Shown: positions 1 through 5,405, counted from the first letter of the stretch. The stretch is 6,593 nt of DNA from Erythrobacter sp. (GCA_030731635.1 JANQTR010000042.1:1-6593), one strand, 5' to 3'. Notes: generated by a model from the sequence alone, not told the origin. Numbers and translations are program-made.

Positions 1-1
1 G

Positions 2-274
2 ATCGATGGCTATTCGCCCTACCAGAAGATCGTGGCCGGGGTGGATTACCCCTCGCCCTTCCTGTGGGCATCGACCGCGGATGATCGCACCCACCCCGCC
101 CCCGCGCGTAAGGGAGCTGCCAAGCTGAAGGAACTGGGCCAGCCCTATTATTACTTCGAAGATACCACCGGCGGCCATTCCGGCGGGGTCGATAACGAAC
201 AGCGCGCCAAGCTACAGGCGCTGCAATATGTCTACCTGATGCAGCGCCTGATGGGGCCTGCGACCGGCGGGTAA
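2..274 (+). CDS. S9 family (prolyl oligopeptidase-type) serine peptidase, C-terminal 90 residues (5'-truncated by window)
   Basis: This is the C-terminal end of an alpha/beta-hydrolase serine peptidase; the start and the catalytic serine lie outside the window. The 90 visible residues begin with a YSPY segment (residues 4-7), typical of bacterial S9 peptidases. TADDRTHP follows at 25-32 and supplies the catalytic Asp (D27 or D28); the HPxxARK segment after it is the usual family continuation. GGHSGG at 57-62 contains the catalytic His (H59), and DNEQRA follows, as in many secreted bacterial prolyl oligopeptidases. These enzymes cut peptides after proline or related residues, usually in the periplasm or cytosol. 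Location cannot be judged here because the N-terminus is missing. The gene ends with TAA at 272-274 and is followed by an intrinsic terminator, so it is the last gene of its transcript. Family assignment is confident; substrate is unknown. Confidence 0.88.
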   Translation: MDGYSPYQKIVAGVDYPSPFLWASTADDRTHPAPARKGAAKLKELGQPYYYFEDTTGGHSGGVDNEQRAKLQALQYVYLMQRLMGPATGG

Positions 275-297
275 ACACCTTTCGGCCAAGGATTTTC

Positions 298-332
298 AAA
301 GGGGCGGTTCCACCACGGAACCGCCCCTTTTT
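298..332 (+). terminator. Rho-independent terminator after the S9 peptidase gene
   Basis: A perfect 14-bp inverted repeat (AAAGGGGCGGTTCC at 298-311, GGAACCGCCCCTTT at 317-330) with a 5-nt loop is followed directly by T's (328-332 is TTTTT). It starts 24 nt after the peptidase stop codon. The A-run on the left arm could make it work on the minus strand as well, but no minus-strand gene ends here. Confidence 0.93.
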
Positions 333-430
333 GCGTTAGTCGCGGAAGGCAACGCAACTGCCTGTAAAACAACCCGACACTTTGCCCTCGGTTCATCGCA
401 CCAGCGGAACGGGAGGGATCATCAACGCCA

Positions 431-460
431 GTTTAACCATCTTTCGCAGCCACTCGTTAA
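431..460 (+). promoter_or_regulatory. Candidate CtrA-binding region upstream of the SciP-like gene
   Basis: TTAACCAT at 433-440 matches the 8-mer reported as a CtrA motif in Caulobacter. A second TTAA lies at 457-460, 24 nt downstream of the first. The classic TTAA-N7-TTAA spacing is not present: seven nucleotides after the first TTAA comes TCGC. The box is about 90 nt upstream of the ATG at 525. CtrA activating a sciP-type gene would fit known alphaproteobacterial cell-cycle wiring, but binding is inferred from sequence only. No clear -10/-35 pair was identified. The remaining intergenic sequence (333-430 and 461-510) shows nothing else I can support. Confidence 0.5.
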
Positions 461-524
461 GTCTGCCCGTCAACATTGGGTCCATCGGGGGCGATGACGA
501 GCACATGCGAAGAGGAACAAACCG

Positions 525-779
525 ATGGCCTACCCCAACAACGTTTCGATCGCCGATGCGATCAAGAGCTATTACGCACTGCCGCGCAATCACCGCGTCC
601 ACTGGTCGAAGGCGCGCAAGGATGAAGTGGTGCGGGCCGTGCGCGATGAAGCGATCAGCTTTGCCGAAGCGCGCAACCGCTACCTGTTGAGCCGCAGCGA
701 GTTTGCCCAGTGGGAACGCGATTATATCGCTACGGGTGGGGATGCCGCCAGCGACAAGACACGCATGCAGGACGCCTGA
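525..779 (+). CDS. DUF1153 / SciP-like small DNA-binding regulator
   Basis: This 84-residue protein resembles the DUF1153 family, whose characterised member is SciP, a G1-phase helix-turn-helix protein that represses CtrA-activated promoters in Caulobacter. The recognisable core runs from about residue 26 to 66: a W, a basic stretch (SKARKDEVV), an AVRDE..SFAEA helix, then RY.LSRSEFAQWER, which matches the order of family features. The basic residues before the helices are likely DNA contacts. The N-terminus (MAYPNNVSIADAIKSYY) differs from the textbook SciP, so this may be the second, divergent paralog of the family rather than the main one. AGAGGA at 511-516 is an RBS 8 nt before ATG 525 and fixes the start. 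The gene is apparently monocistronic, ends 17 nt from the convergent SOUL gene and has a CtrA-like box upstream. Family call fairly sure; specific role inferred. Confidence 0.75.
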   Translation: MAYPNNVSIADAIKSYYALPRNHRVHWSKARKDEVVRAVRDEAISFAEARNRYLLSRSEFAQWERDYIATGGDAASDKTRMQDA

Positions 780-796
780 CGCGTGATCAGACCGTG

Positions 797-1393
797 CTAT
801 TGCGCCGCGACGGGGATCAGCACCTCGTTGCGGCGCAGCGGGCCGGGCACCATCGGGGCATCGTAAAAGGCATATTCCGCCTCACCAACCGGTGCGATGC
901 CCTGCCCGTTCAGCCATTGGCGCAATTGCGCTTCGTGCGCGGCAAGATCACTCGCCCCGCCATTGCCCGCAAACCGGATCGCCGCCATCCGCCGCGCGGG
1001 CACTTCAGTCAGCGCAATATCCGCAGGCGCAGGCGGCAGGGTTGCAAGCGTATATTTGGCCGGCATCACAAACCGCATCTGCCAGCGCCCAGCCTCGGTT
1101 TCCTGCTGGAGCACTGGCGCAGTCATGGCAATGCTTTCGCCGCCCTGGGGCCGGTCCTGCGCGAAGATGTAGGCCGCAAGCCTGCGGAAGCTCGCCCCGC
1201 TGGCGCGTCGGCGGTCGCCTGTGGAGGTGACTTCAGCCACCACCAGCGCGGGGTAGTCACGCAGTTCAAAATCGCCTTCTGCGCGGGCCAGTGCAAACTC
1301 AGGTTCTTCGGTGTTGCGAGATTGGGCGTACACGGCGGCGGCTCCGATTGCGGCAATGCCAAGTCCGGCGGCGATCCATTGTCCGATGCGCAT
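797..1393 (-). CDS. SOUL family heme-binding-like protein, exported or membrane-anchored
   Basis: This 198-residue protein belongs to the SOUL/HBP family (PF04832), named for heme-binding proteins although many bacterial members have no proven ligand. The N-terminus (residues 1-24) is a hydrophobic segment after MRIGQW and ends in VYAQ. It is either a signal peptide cut near residue 23 or a membrane anchor, which places the domain in the periplasm. Family landmarks are FELRDYP (42-48), IAMTAPV (88-94), MRFVMP (106-111) and the C-terminal YDAP..PGPLRRNEVLIPV block (177-195). The length is normal for the family. The ATG is at 1393-1391 with an AAGGA ribosome-binding site 8 nt upstream (1402-1406 on the plus strand). 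It lies 75 nt after the HNH gene on the same strand and may be the last gene of the glmU operon or have its own promoter. Its 3' end converges on the SciP-like gene. Function in this organism is unknown. Confidence 0.87.
   Translation of the reverse strand: MRIGQWIAAGLGIAAIGAAAVYAQSRNTEEPEFALARAEGDFELRDYPALVVAEVTSTGDRRRASGASFRRLAAYIFAQDRPQGGESIAMTAPVLQQETEAGRWQMRFVMPAKYTLATLPPAPADIALTEVPARRMAAIRFAGNGGASDLAAHEAQLRQWLNGQGIAPVGEAEYAFYDAPMVPGPLRRNEVLIPVAAQ
802..836 (+). other. Strong hairpin just downstream of the SciP-like gene, inside the 3' end of the SOUL gene
   Basis: Arms 802-815 and 823-836 form a 14-bp stem with a 7-nt loop when read as plus-strand RNA, including two G-U wobbles (809/829 and 813/825). 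On the minus strand the same positions become A-C mismatches. No T-run follows on either strand, so it is not a standard intrinsic terminator. It could protect or define the 3' end of the SciP-like mRNA, whose stop is at 777-779, or it may be a by-product of GC-rich coding sequence. Confidence 0.35.
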
Positions 1394-1468
1394 GGGTGAG
1401 TTCCTTTAAACGAAGCCCCCACACACTCAGCCATTGGCGCGCGCAATGGTTCCCGGTGAAGCGACGAC

Positions 1469-1741
1469 CTATCGCGTCGGCGCGTCGAAATCAGCGGGCT
1501 TGTTCGCCACCCAGGCGACGAATTTGGCAATCGCAGGATTATCGCGGATCACGCTCGGCTTGTCGCCAATGCGCGCGAGTTCGCTGTTGGTGAAGTTGGC
1601 ATGGATGGTGGTGTGACAAATCGGATGGATCGGCACTTTGATCTTGCCTTTTTTCGCCTTGGGCACGGGGTGATGCCACTGCTCAATATCGCCGAGCGGG
1701 CGTGAACACAGCCAGCAGATGCGGTTTGCGCCTTCACTCAT
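1469..1741 (-). CDS. Small HNH endonuclease-like zinc-finger protein (full-length copy)
   Basis: This 90-residue protein has the layout of a compact HNH nuclease: CWLC (C9, C12), then WHHPVPK (H23, H24) as the start of the beta-beta-alpha metal site, then HPICHTTIH (H39, C42, H43, H47). The tail with FVAWVANKP (about 74-82) resembles a recurring family of stand-alone HNH proteins in alphaproteobacteria. The family is predicted to bind and cut DNA using a divalent metal; no substrate is known. The ATG at 1741-1739 is chosen because homology begins there and because it overlaps the lipoprotein B stop by 8 nt (ATGAGTGA). The open frame reaching further upstream, to 1879, runs antiparallel through lipoprotein B out of frame and is not believed. 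A 5' fragment of this gene is duplicated at 2372-2464. Family fairly sure; nuclease activity inferred. Confidence 0.8.
   Translation of the reverse strand: MSEGANRICWLCSRPLGDIEQWHHPVPKAKKGKIKVPIHPICHTTIHANFTNSELARIGDKPSVIRDNPAIAKFVAWVANKPADFDAPTR
1654..1718 (-). repeat. Direct repeat copy 1 (inside the intact HNH gene)
   Basis: These 65 nt match 2383-2447 at 63 positions by hand alignment, in the same orientation and offset by 729 nt. The segment encodes the CWLC to WHHPVPKA part of the HNH protein. Weaker similarity continues towards the start codon on one side (AGT, GCxCAAACC) and for about 9 nt on the other. Confidence 0.92.
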
Positions 1742-2375
1742 CTTCGGGGGGATCCGCGCGAATGGTCTCGTCAGTGAACAGAAACTGATACTCGGGCAGT
1801 TTGGCCTCAGGCAGGAAAGTCTCCGCGGCCTGATGGTTGAACGGCAACCGCCTGGGGTCGTCACAGGTCTTGATCGCAAGGAATTTCCCTGCGCGTTCCA
1901 CGACCACTCCGTCGCTCAGTGCTGGAAGGTTGCCTCTTTCATCAAAACCAGTGCGGATTATTCGGCTAAAGACGATGTAGCGTGTGTCACCATTGTCGAA
2001 GGCGATCTGCCCCTCCCCGCCGCCCGAATACATGGTGTAGGCTCTTTTGCCGCCGCTCAGCACCAATTCGGGCGTGTCGCCGCCGAAGCGATATTCGGCC
2101 TTTCCTGCCTTGGTACCGCACACCGCAACGCGTTTGCCATCGGGAAATTTGCAGGCGAAAATCGGCGTCTCGTCGGCGGCGCAGGCTGCTGCGTGAGCGC
2201 GATCCTGCTCTGCTGCGAAGTCTTCGACTGTAGCACCGGTCAATTCCGGTGCCTGGGAATCCGGGGCTTGCGGTGACGTGTCTGCCGCAGCGGGTGCGGC
2301 TGAACCATCCGTCACCGGTTCGGATTGGCACGCCGAAAGCAGCAGCACGGCGGCAAGGGTGTAAGGAATTCTCAC
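1734..2375 (-). CDS. Lipoprotein B: uncharacterised lipoprotein with four conserved cysteines (tandem paralog of lipoprotein A)
   Basis: Translation from GTG 2375-2373 gives 213 residues: a lipoprotein signal (MRIPYTLAAVLLLSAC) with lipobox LSAC, Cys 16 being the lipidated residue, then a Pro/Ala-rich linker to about residue 45, then a folded domain. In that domain C65, C75, C86 and C171 are conserved with lipoprotein A at identical spacing. Other shared landmarks are the GK..VC..K.G..EYRFGG region (80-99) and LSDGVVVE (153-160). The EYRFG core recalls a broad group of uncharacterised bacterial secreted proteins; the function is unknown. The open frame extends upstream to 2438, but those residues come from the HNH relic in another frame, whereas GTG 2375 starts the signal peptide directly. 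That GTG overlaps the relic's stop by 4 nt (GTGA). The 3' end overlaps the HNH start by 8 nt. No good Shine-Dalgarno is visible, which supports coupled translation. Confidence 0.82.
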   Translation of the reverse strand: MRIPYTLAAVLLLSACQSEPVTDGSAAPAAADTSPQAPDSQAPELTGATVEDFAAEQDRAHAAACAADETPIFACKFPDGKRVAVCGTKAGKAEYRFGGDTPELVLSGGKRAYTMYSGGGEGQIAFDNGDTRYIVFSRIIRTGFDERGNLPALSDGVVVERAGKFLAIKTCDDPRRLPFNHQAAETFLPEAKLPEYQFLFTDETIRADPPEDE

Positions 2376-2464
2376 CGCTTTATCGCCTTGGGCACGGAGT
2401 GATGCCACTGCTCGATATCGCCGAGCGGGCGTGAACACAGCCAGCAGGTTTGTGCGTTACTCAA
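2372..2464 (-). pseudogene. Truncated HNH gene relic (30 codons) between the two lipoprotein genes
   Basis: In the same reading frame as the intact HNH gene, TTG 2464-2462 opens a 30-codon frame ending in TGA at 2374-2372. It contains CWLCSRPLGDIEQWHH (residues 7-22), identical to the intact protein over that stretch, then SVPKAIKR and stop. The second half with the HPICHTTIH metal ligands is absent, so it cannot be an active nuclease. TTG overlaps the lipoprotein A stop (TTGAGTAA, 8 nt) exactly where the intact copy has ATGAGTGA over the lipoprotein B stop. Its own stop overlaps the lipoprotein B start by 4 nt (GTGA). It is therefore a relic of a duplicated lipoprotein-plus-HNH unit. It may still be translated as a short leader that hands ribosomes to lipoprotein B; this last point is inference. 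Confidence 0.75.
2383..2447 (-). repeat. Direct repeat copy 2 (inside the HNH relic)
   Basis: This is the second copy of the 65-nt segment at 1654-1718, with two substitutions, both preserving the frame; one changes Pro to Ser in the relic. The near identity contrasts with the roughly 50% protein identity of the neighbouring lipoprotein paralogs. Confidence 0.92.
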
Positions 2465-3128
2465 TTGTGTCCGCCTCGCTTGTCAGTCCGGTAAAAAGGT
2501 CCTCGGGTTCGCCAAACACGCGCCTTGCCGCGCTATGCTTGACCGGAATTTCTGCCTGCTTTCCTTCGCACAGCCGCAATTGCGCGGGTTTGCCGCTACT
2601 TTCAATCACAACGCCATCGCTTATCGCCGGACCGCTGCCATGTTCTTCAACGCTGGTGCTGACCATGCGGCTGAATACGGTGTAAATCGTGTCACCGTTC
2701 ACGAAACGGATTTGCGATTCTCCGCCCCGCGCGTAGCTGTCGACAGACCAGGAACCCTCCTGCAACACAAGCTCTCGCCGTTGCCCGCCGTACCGGTATT
2801 CGCCCTTGCCCTGCTTTGTCGCGCAGACGGAAAGCGGTTTTCCCTTGGCGATTTTACAATAAAAGATCGTCTCTTCTTCAGGTTCACATGCCGCCGCCGC
2901 GATCCGCCGTGTTGCTGCATCCAGTGCAGCAATCTGCTGTGCTTCGTCATCGGGCAGTGCAGCCCCGGCAGCGCTGTCGGATTTGTCCGAAGGGGCCTGC
3001 ACGACCGGCTGAACACTTGCCGGCTCTGCAGCTTTCGGGACGGCCCGATCCTGACAGCCGGTCAACATCGCAATAAGCGCCAAAGGGCTTGATGCCCAAA
3101 TGGCCAGATCGCGCGGCGTCGCTCTCAC
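2457..3128 (-). CDS. Lipoprotein A: uncharacterised lipoprotein with four conserved cysteines
   Basis: This 223-residue protein begins at GTG 3128-3126, which overlaps the glmU stop (GTGA, 4 nt). The N-terminus has a few charged residues, a hydrophobic stretch and lipobox LTGC at 22-25, so it should be lipidated at C25 and membrane-anchored in the cell envelope. A low-complexity Ala/Pro/Ser linker (about 26-75) leads into the domain shared with lipoprotein B. Cysteines C81, C91, C102 and C187 show the same 10-11-85 spacing as in B, and between the first and last cysteine about 54 of 107 residues match without gaps (hand count). The even number of cysteines outside the lipobox suggests two disulfides in the periplasm. 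EYRYGG at 110-115 and SDGVVIE at 170-176 are further shared blocks. The specific family is not recognised and function is unknown. Placement directly behind glmU hints at an envelope role, but that is guilt by association. Confidence 0.82.
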   Translation of the reverse strand: MRATPRDLAIWASSPLALIAMLTGCQDRAVPKAAEPASVQPVVQAPSDKSDSAAGAALPDDEAQQIAALDAATRRIAAAACEPEEETIFYCKIAKGKPLSVCATKQGKGEYRYGGQRRELVLQEGSWSVDSYARGGESQIRFVNGDTIYTVFSRMVSTSVEEHGSGPAISDGVVIESSGKPAQLRLCEGKQAEIPVKHSAARRVFGEPEDLFTGLTSEADTIE

Positions 3129-4495
3129 TTCTTCTCCGCCGCTTTCTTCTTCTTCATCGCGTCGTGGAAACGGTCGGCCCAGCCCGGTTTCACCAATTGT
3201 TCGGCGCGCACCATGCGCAGTTCGCCCGCAGCGACATCGCGGCTGACGGTGGAGCCTGCCGCGACAATCGCATCCGCGCCGATGGTGACCGGCGCGACCA
3301 ACGCCGAGTTTGAGCCGATGAAGGCGCCCGGGCCGATCACCGTCTTGTATTTGAAGTACCCATCATAATTGCAGGTGATTGTACCCGCGCCGATATTCGC
3401 CCCTGCGCCAATGGTGGCATCGCCGAGATAGGTGAGGTGGCTGGCCTTTGCGCCTTCGCCCAGCACAGCGTTTTTCACCTCGACGAAATTGCCGATAAAG
3501 CTGCCTTCTTCCAGCACGGTTCCGGGGCGCAGGCGCGCAAACGGGCCGACCTTGACCCCGGTTGCCAGCTGCGCGCCTTCGATATGGCTGTTGGCGCGGA
3601 TCAGCACCTTGTCGGCAACAACCACGCCGGGGCCAAAGAATACGTTGGGTTCTATGGTGACATCGCGGCCCACCACCGTATCCCAACTGAAGAACACCGT
3701 GTCGGGCGCCAGCAAGGTCGCGCCTTCGTCCATCGCCCGTAACCTGCGCGCCGCCTGCCAGCGGCCTTCTGCGGCGGCCAGTTCGGCGCGCGAGTTTATC
3801 CCGGCAACCTCATCCGCTGTTTCGGCCACAATCACTGCGCAAGTGCGCCCATCGGCAATCGCGATATTGACGATATCGGGCAGGTAGTACTCGCCCTGCG
3901 CATTATCATTGCCGACGCGGGCCAGCAGCGCGAACAGATCGGCCGCGCGCGCCGCGACCAGGCCGGAATTGCACAGATGGCAGGCGCGCTCGCCCTCATC
4001 AGCGTCCTTGTATTCGACCATCTTGACGATGCGCCCATCATCATCGGCTATCACGCGGCCGTAATGGAGCGGATCGGCAGGCTCGAACCCAAGCACCACG
4101 GCGGCGGGATTATCCGCACCGTGAAGCCGGTCGATCATGGCGCGCACTGTTTCAGAGCGGACCATGGGGCAATCGCCAAAGCAGACCAGCACGTCGCCAT
4201 CGAAATCCGCCAGCGCATCCTTTGCCATCAATGCCGCATGGGCCGTGCCGAACTGCGGTTCCTGCAAGGCGATGGTCACGCCGCGCCCCTGCAAGGCCGC
4301 TTCCAGCTGTTCGCGCCGGTCGCCAGCGACCACCACCGTCCGCGCGAGCGATAGCGCAGCAAAACTATCGAGCAGGTGCAGCAGCATCGGCCTGCCCGCA
4401 ATCGGATGCAGCACCTTGTGCAGATCGCTTTTCATGCGGGTGCCCTTGCCCGCGGCAAGGATGATGGCGGCAAATGGTGTCGTGGTCGTGGTCAT
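3125..4495 (-). CDS. glmU: Bifunctional GlmU: N-acetylglucosamine-1-phosphate uridyltransferase / glucosamine-1-phosphate acetyltransferase
   Basis: GlmU makes UDP-GlcNAc in the cytosol: it acetylates glucosamine-1-phosphate with acetyl-CoA, then transfers UMP from UTP. The product feeds peptidoglycan and lipopolysaccharide. The 456 residues match the usual length. The N-terminal uridyltransferase domain shows LAAGKGTRMKS (13-23), QFGTAHA (81-87), GDCP (107-110), YGRV (145-148), CNSG (175-178) and GEYYLPD (201-207). The C-terminal left-handed beta-helix acetyltransferase domain shows RLRPG (321-325), NFVEVKN (336-342), HLTYLGDA with the likely catalytic H353, and CNYDG (375-379). The tail is Lys-rich. 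ATG 4495-4493 is chosen because the homology starts here and AGGGG lies 5 nt upstream (4501-4505); the open frame further upstream is antisense to the phosphatase gene. It is the first gene of a minus-strand operon, and its stop overlaps the lipoprotein A start. It diverges from the phosphatase gene with 76 nt between the starts. Confidence 0.97.
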   Translation of the reverse strand: MTTTTTPFAAIILAAGKGTRMKSDLHKVLHPIAGRPMLLHLLDSFAALSLARTVVVAGDRREQLEAALQGRGVTIALQEPQFGTAHAALMAKDALADFDGDVLVCFGDCPMVRSETVRAMIDRLHGADNPAAVVLGFEPADPLHYGRVIADDDGRIVKMVEYKDADEGERACHLCNSGLVAARAADLFALLARVGNDNAQGEYYLPDIVNIAIADGRTCAVIVAETADEVAGINSRAELAAAEGRWQAARRLRAMDEGATLLAPDTVFFSWDTVVGRDVTIEPNVFFGPGVVVADKVLIRANSHIEGAQLATGVKVGPFARLRPGTVLEEGSFIGNFVEVKNAVLGEGAKASHLTYLGDATIGAGANIGAGTITCNYDGYFKYKTVIGPGAFIGSNSALVAPVTIGADAIVAAGSTVSRDVAAGELRMVRAEQLVKPGWADRFHDAMKKKKAAEKK

Positions 4496-4571
4496 GATAG
4501 CCCCTGTAAGCAAACCCGTGCCTGCCAGCAAATACTTGCGGTTTGAAGAACCATCCGCCACGCCGCGCCCT

Positions 4572-5267
4572 ATGACCAACATCCCTTTTGACGCTATCGG
4601 GTTCGATCTTGACGGCACGCTGCTTGATACATTCCGCGATCTGGGTGCGGCGGTGAACCATGCACTGGTGCTGGGCGGGTTTGACGCAGTGCCGCTGGAA
4701 ACCAGCAAAGACCTGATCGGCGGCGGGGCCAAGATCATGCTGGCGCGCGCGGTCGAAGCGCAGGGCGGCCTGCCCGACGCGGAATTCAAACAGCTCTACA
4801 AGGCGATGCTGCGCTATTATCAGGATCATAACGCCGTCCACACGGCGCCCTATCCCGGCGTGCGCGAAGTGCTGGCTGATCTGACCGCGCGCGGTGTGCG
4901 GATGGCGGTGGTGACCAACAAGTTTGAAGCCTTTGCGCGCAATGTCCTGACCCAGCTCGACCTGATCGGCGTATTCGACACCGTGATCGGCGGGGACAGC
5001 ATGGGCAAAGGCGCGGACGGCCAGTTCCTTGCCAAGCCGCACCCTGCCCCCGTCATCGCCGCGCGCGCCGCGACGGGAGACGCCCGGTTCGTGTTCATCG
5101 GGGATTCGACCTATGACGTGCGCGCTGCCAAGGCAGCAGGCGTGCCGGTAGTTGCAGCGGCCTATGGCTATTGCGACGCGCAGCCGCAGGATTTGGGCGC
5201 GGATGCAGTGATTGATTCGTTTGCAGACCTGATTCCGGCGCTTACAGTGCTTGGTAGGGCCATCTGA
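4572..5267 (+). CDS. gph: HAD-family phosphoglycolate phosphatase
   Basis: This 231-residue HAD hydrolase has all four motifs: FDLDGTLLDT with nucleophile D12 and acid/base D14, motif II VVTNK (T115), motif III Lys at K155 in AKPHP, and motif IV GDSTYD with Mg2+ ligands D178 and D182. The helical cap between motifs I and II (about 20-90) matches the phosphoglycolate phosphatase subfamily, which removes 2-phosphoglycolate formed by oxygenation reactions or by repair of DNA 3' ends. Related HAD phosphatases act on other small phosphates, so the exact substrate is less sure than the family. ATG 4572 is chosen because homology begins three to four residues later. An in-frame ATG at 4494 would add 26 residues without family similarity. 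The Shine-Dalgarno before 4572 is poor. The gene is divergent from glmU and followed 138 nt later by the SDR gene. Confidence 0.88.
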   Translation: MTNIPFDAIGFDLDGTLLDTFRDLGAAVNHALVLGGFDAVPLETSKDLIGGGAKIMLARAVEAQGGLPDAEFKQLYKAMLRYYQDHNAVHTAPYPGVREVLADLTARGVRMAVVTNKFEAFARNVLTQLDLIGVFDTVIGGDSMGKGADGQFLAKPHPAPVIAARAATGDARFVFIGDSTYDVRAAKAAGVPVVAAAYGYCDAQPQDLGADAVIDSFADLIPALTVLGRAI

Positions 5268-5344
5268 CCCTACGGCATCGCCCTGTGCCCGCTCGGCGGT
5301 TGCAACGCGCCCGCGAAAGTGCCACGCAGCGCCCGCAGAACAGC

Positions 5345-5360
5345 TTTACGCAGGCGTAAA
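5345..5360 (+). promoter_or_regulatory. Perfect 16-bp palindrome, candidate operator for the SDR gene
   Basis: TTTACGC (5345-5351) and GCGTAAA (5354-5360) are perfect inverted copies around a central AG, 45 nt before the SDR start codon. The size and symmetry fit a dimeric repressor such as a TetR-type fatty-acid or acyl-CoA regulator. No regulator gene is in the window. It is too short and lacks the T-run to be a terminator. The rest of 5268-5405 shows only the ribosome-binding site. Confidence 0.45.
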
Positions 5361-5393
5361 CCGCGCCGCTCAGAAGCCACACCGATCAAGGAC

Positions 5394-5398
5394 AGGAG
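5394..5398 (+). promoter_or_regulatory. Ribosome-binding site fixing the SDR start
   Basis: AGGAG lies 7 nt before ATG 5406. It decides against the longer in-frame open frame that begins at 5319, which would read through the palindrome and the RBS. Confidence 0.85.
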
Positions 5399-5405
5399 AA
5401 CACGC

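Noticed and set aside
710..1399. Plus-strand open frame of 229 codons over the SOUL gene
   Set aside because: Arg/His-rich shadow of the SOUL coding sequence, which has clear motifs on the other strand.
1431..1449. Inverted repeat CCATTG/CAATGG with a 7-nt GC loop between the HNH and SOUL genes
   Set aside because: Only a 6-bp stem and no T-run on the minus strand; too weak to call a terminator or operator.
1719..2276. Plus-strand open frame of 185 codons opposite lipoprotein B
   Set aside because: The protein is Cys/Arg-rich with no recognisable domain, and it is antisense to a gene with a lipobox and a paralog. It is a GC-driven shadow frame.
2376..2438. N-terminal extension of lipoprotein B
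   Set aside because: The extra 21 residues are the HNH repeat read in another frame; starting at GTG 2375 gives a normal lipoprotein signal at once.
2535..3092. Plus-strand open frame of 185 codons opposite lipoprotein A
   Set aside because: Composition is typical of an antisense shadow, with no start signal and no domain; the minus-strand gene has clear family and operon support.
1469..3128. Lipoprotein/HNH cluster as a mobile element or toxin-antitoxin/defence cassette
   Set aside because: No transposase, integrase, terminal inverted repeats or target duplication is visible, and the genes are embedded by overlaps in the glmU operon; the sequence supports a local duplication, not a mobile or defence unit.
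4137..4571. Upstream extension of the phosphatase frame
   Set aside because: The extension is antisense to glmU and has no HAD similarity; the HAD fold begins right after ATG 4572.
4496..4789. Upstream extension of the glmU frame
   Set aside because: Those residues are antisense to the phosphatase gene, and GlmU homology and an RBS both place the start at 4495.
5300..5305. TTGCAA as a -35 box for the SDR gene
   Set aside because: No acceptable -10 hexamer at 16-18 nt downstream.
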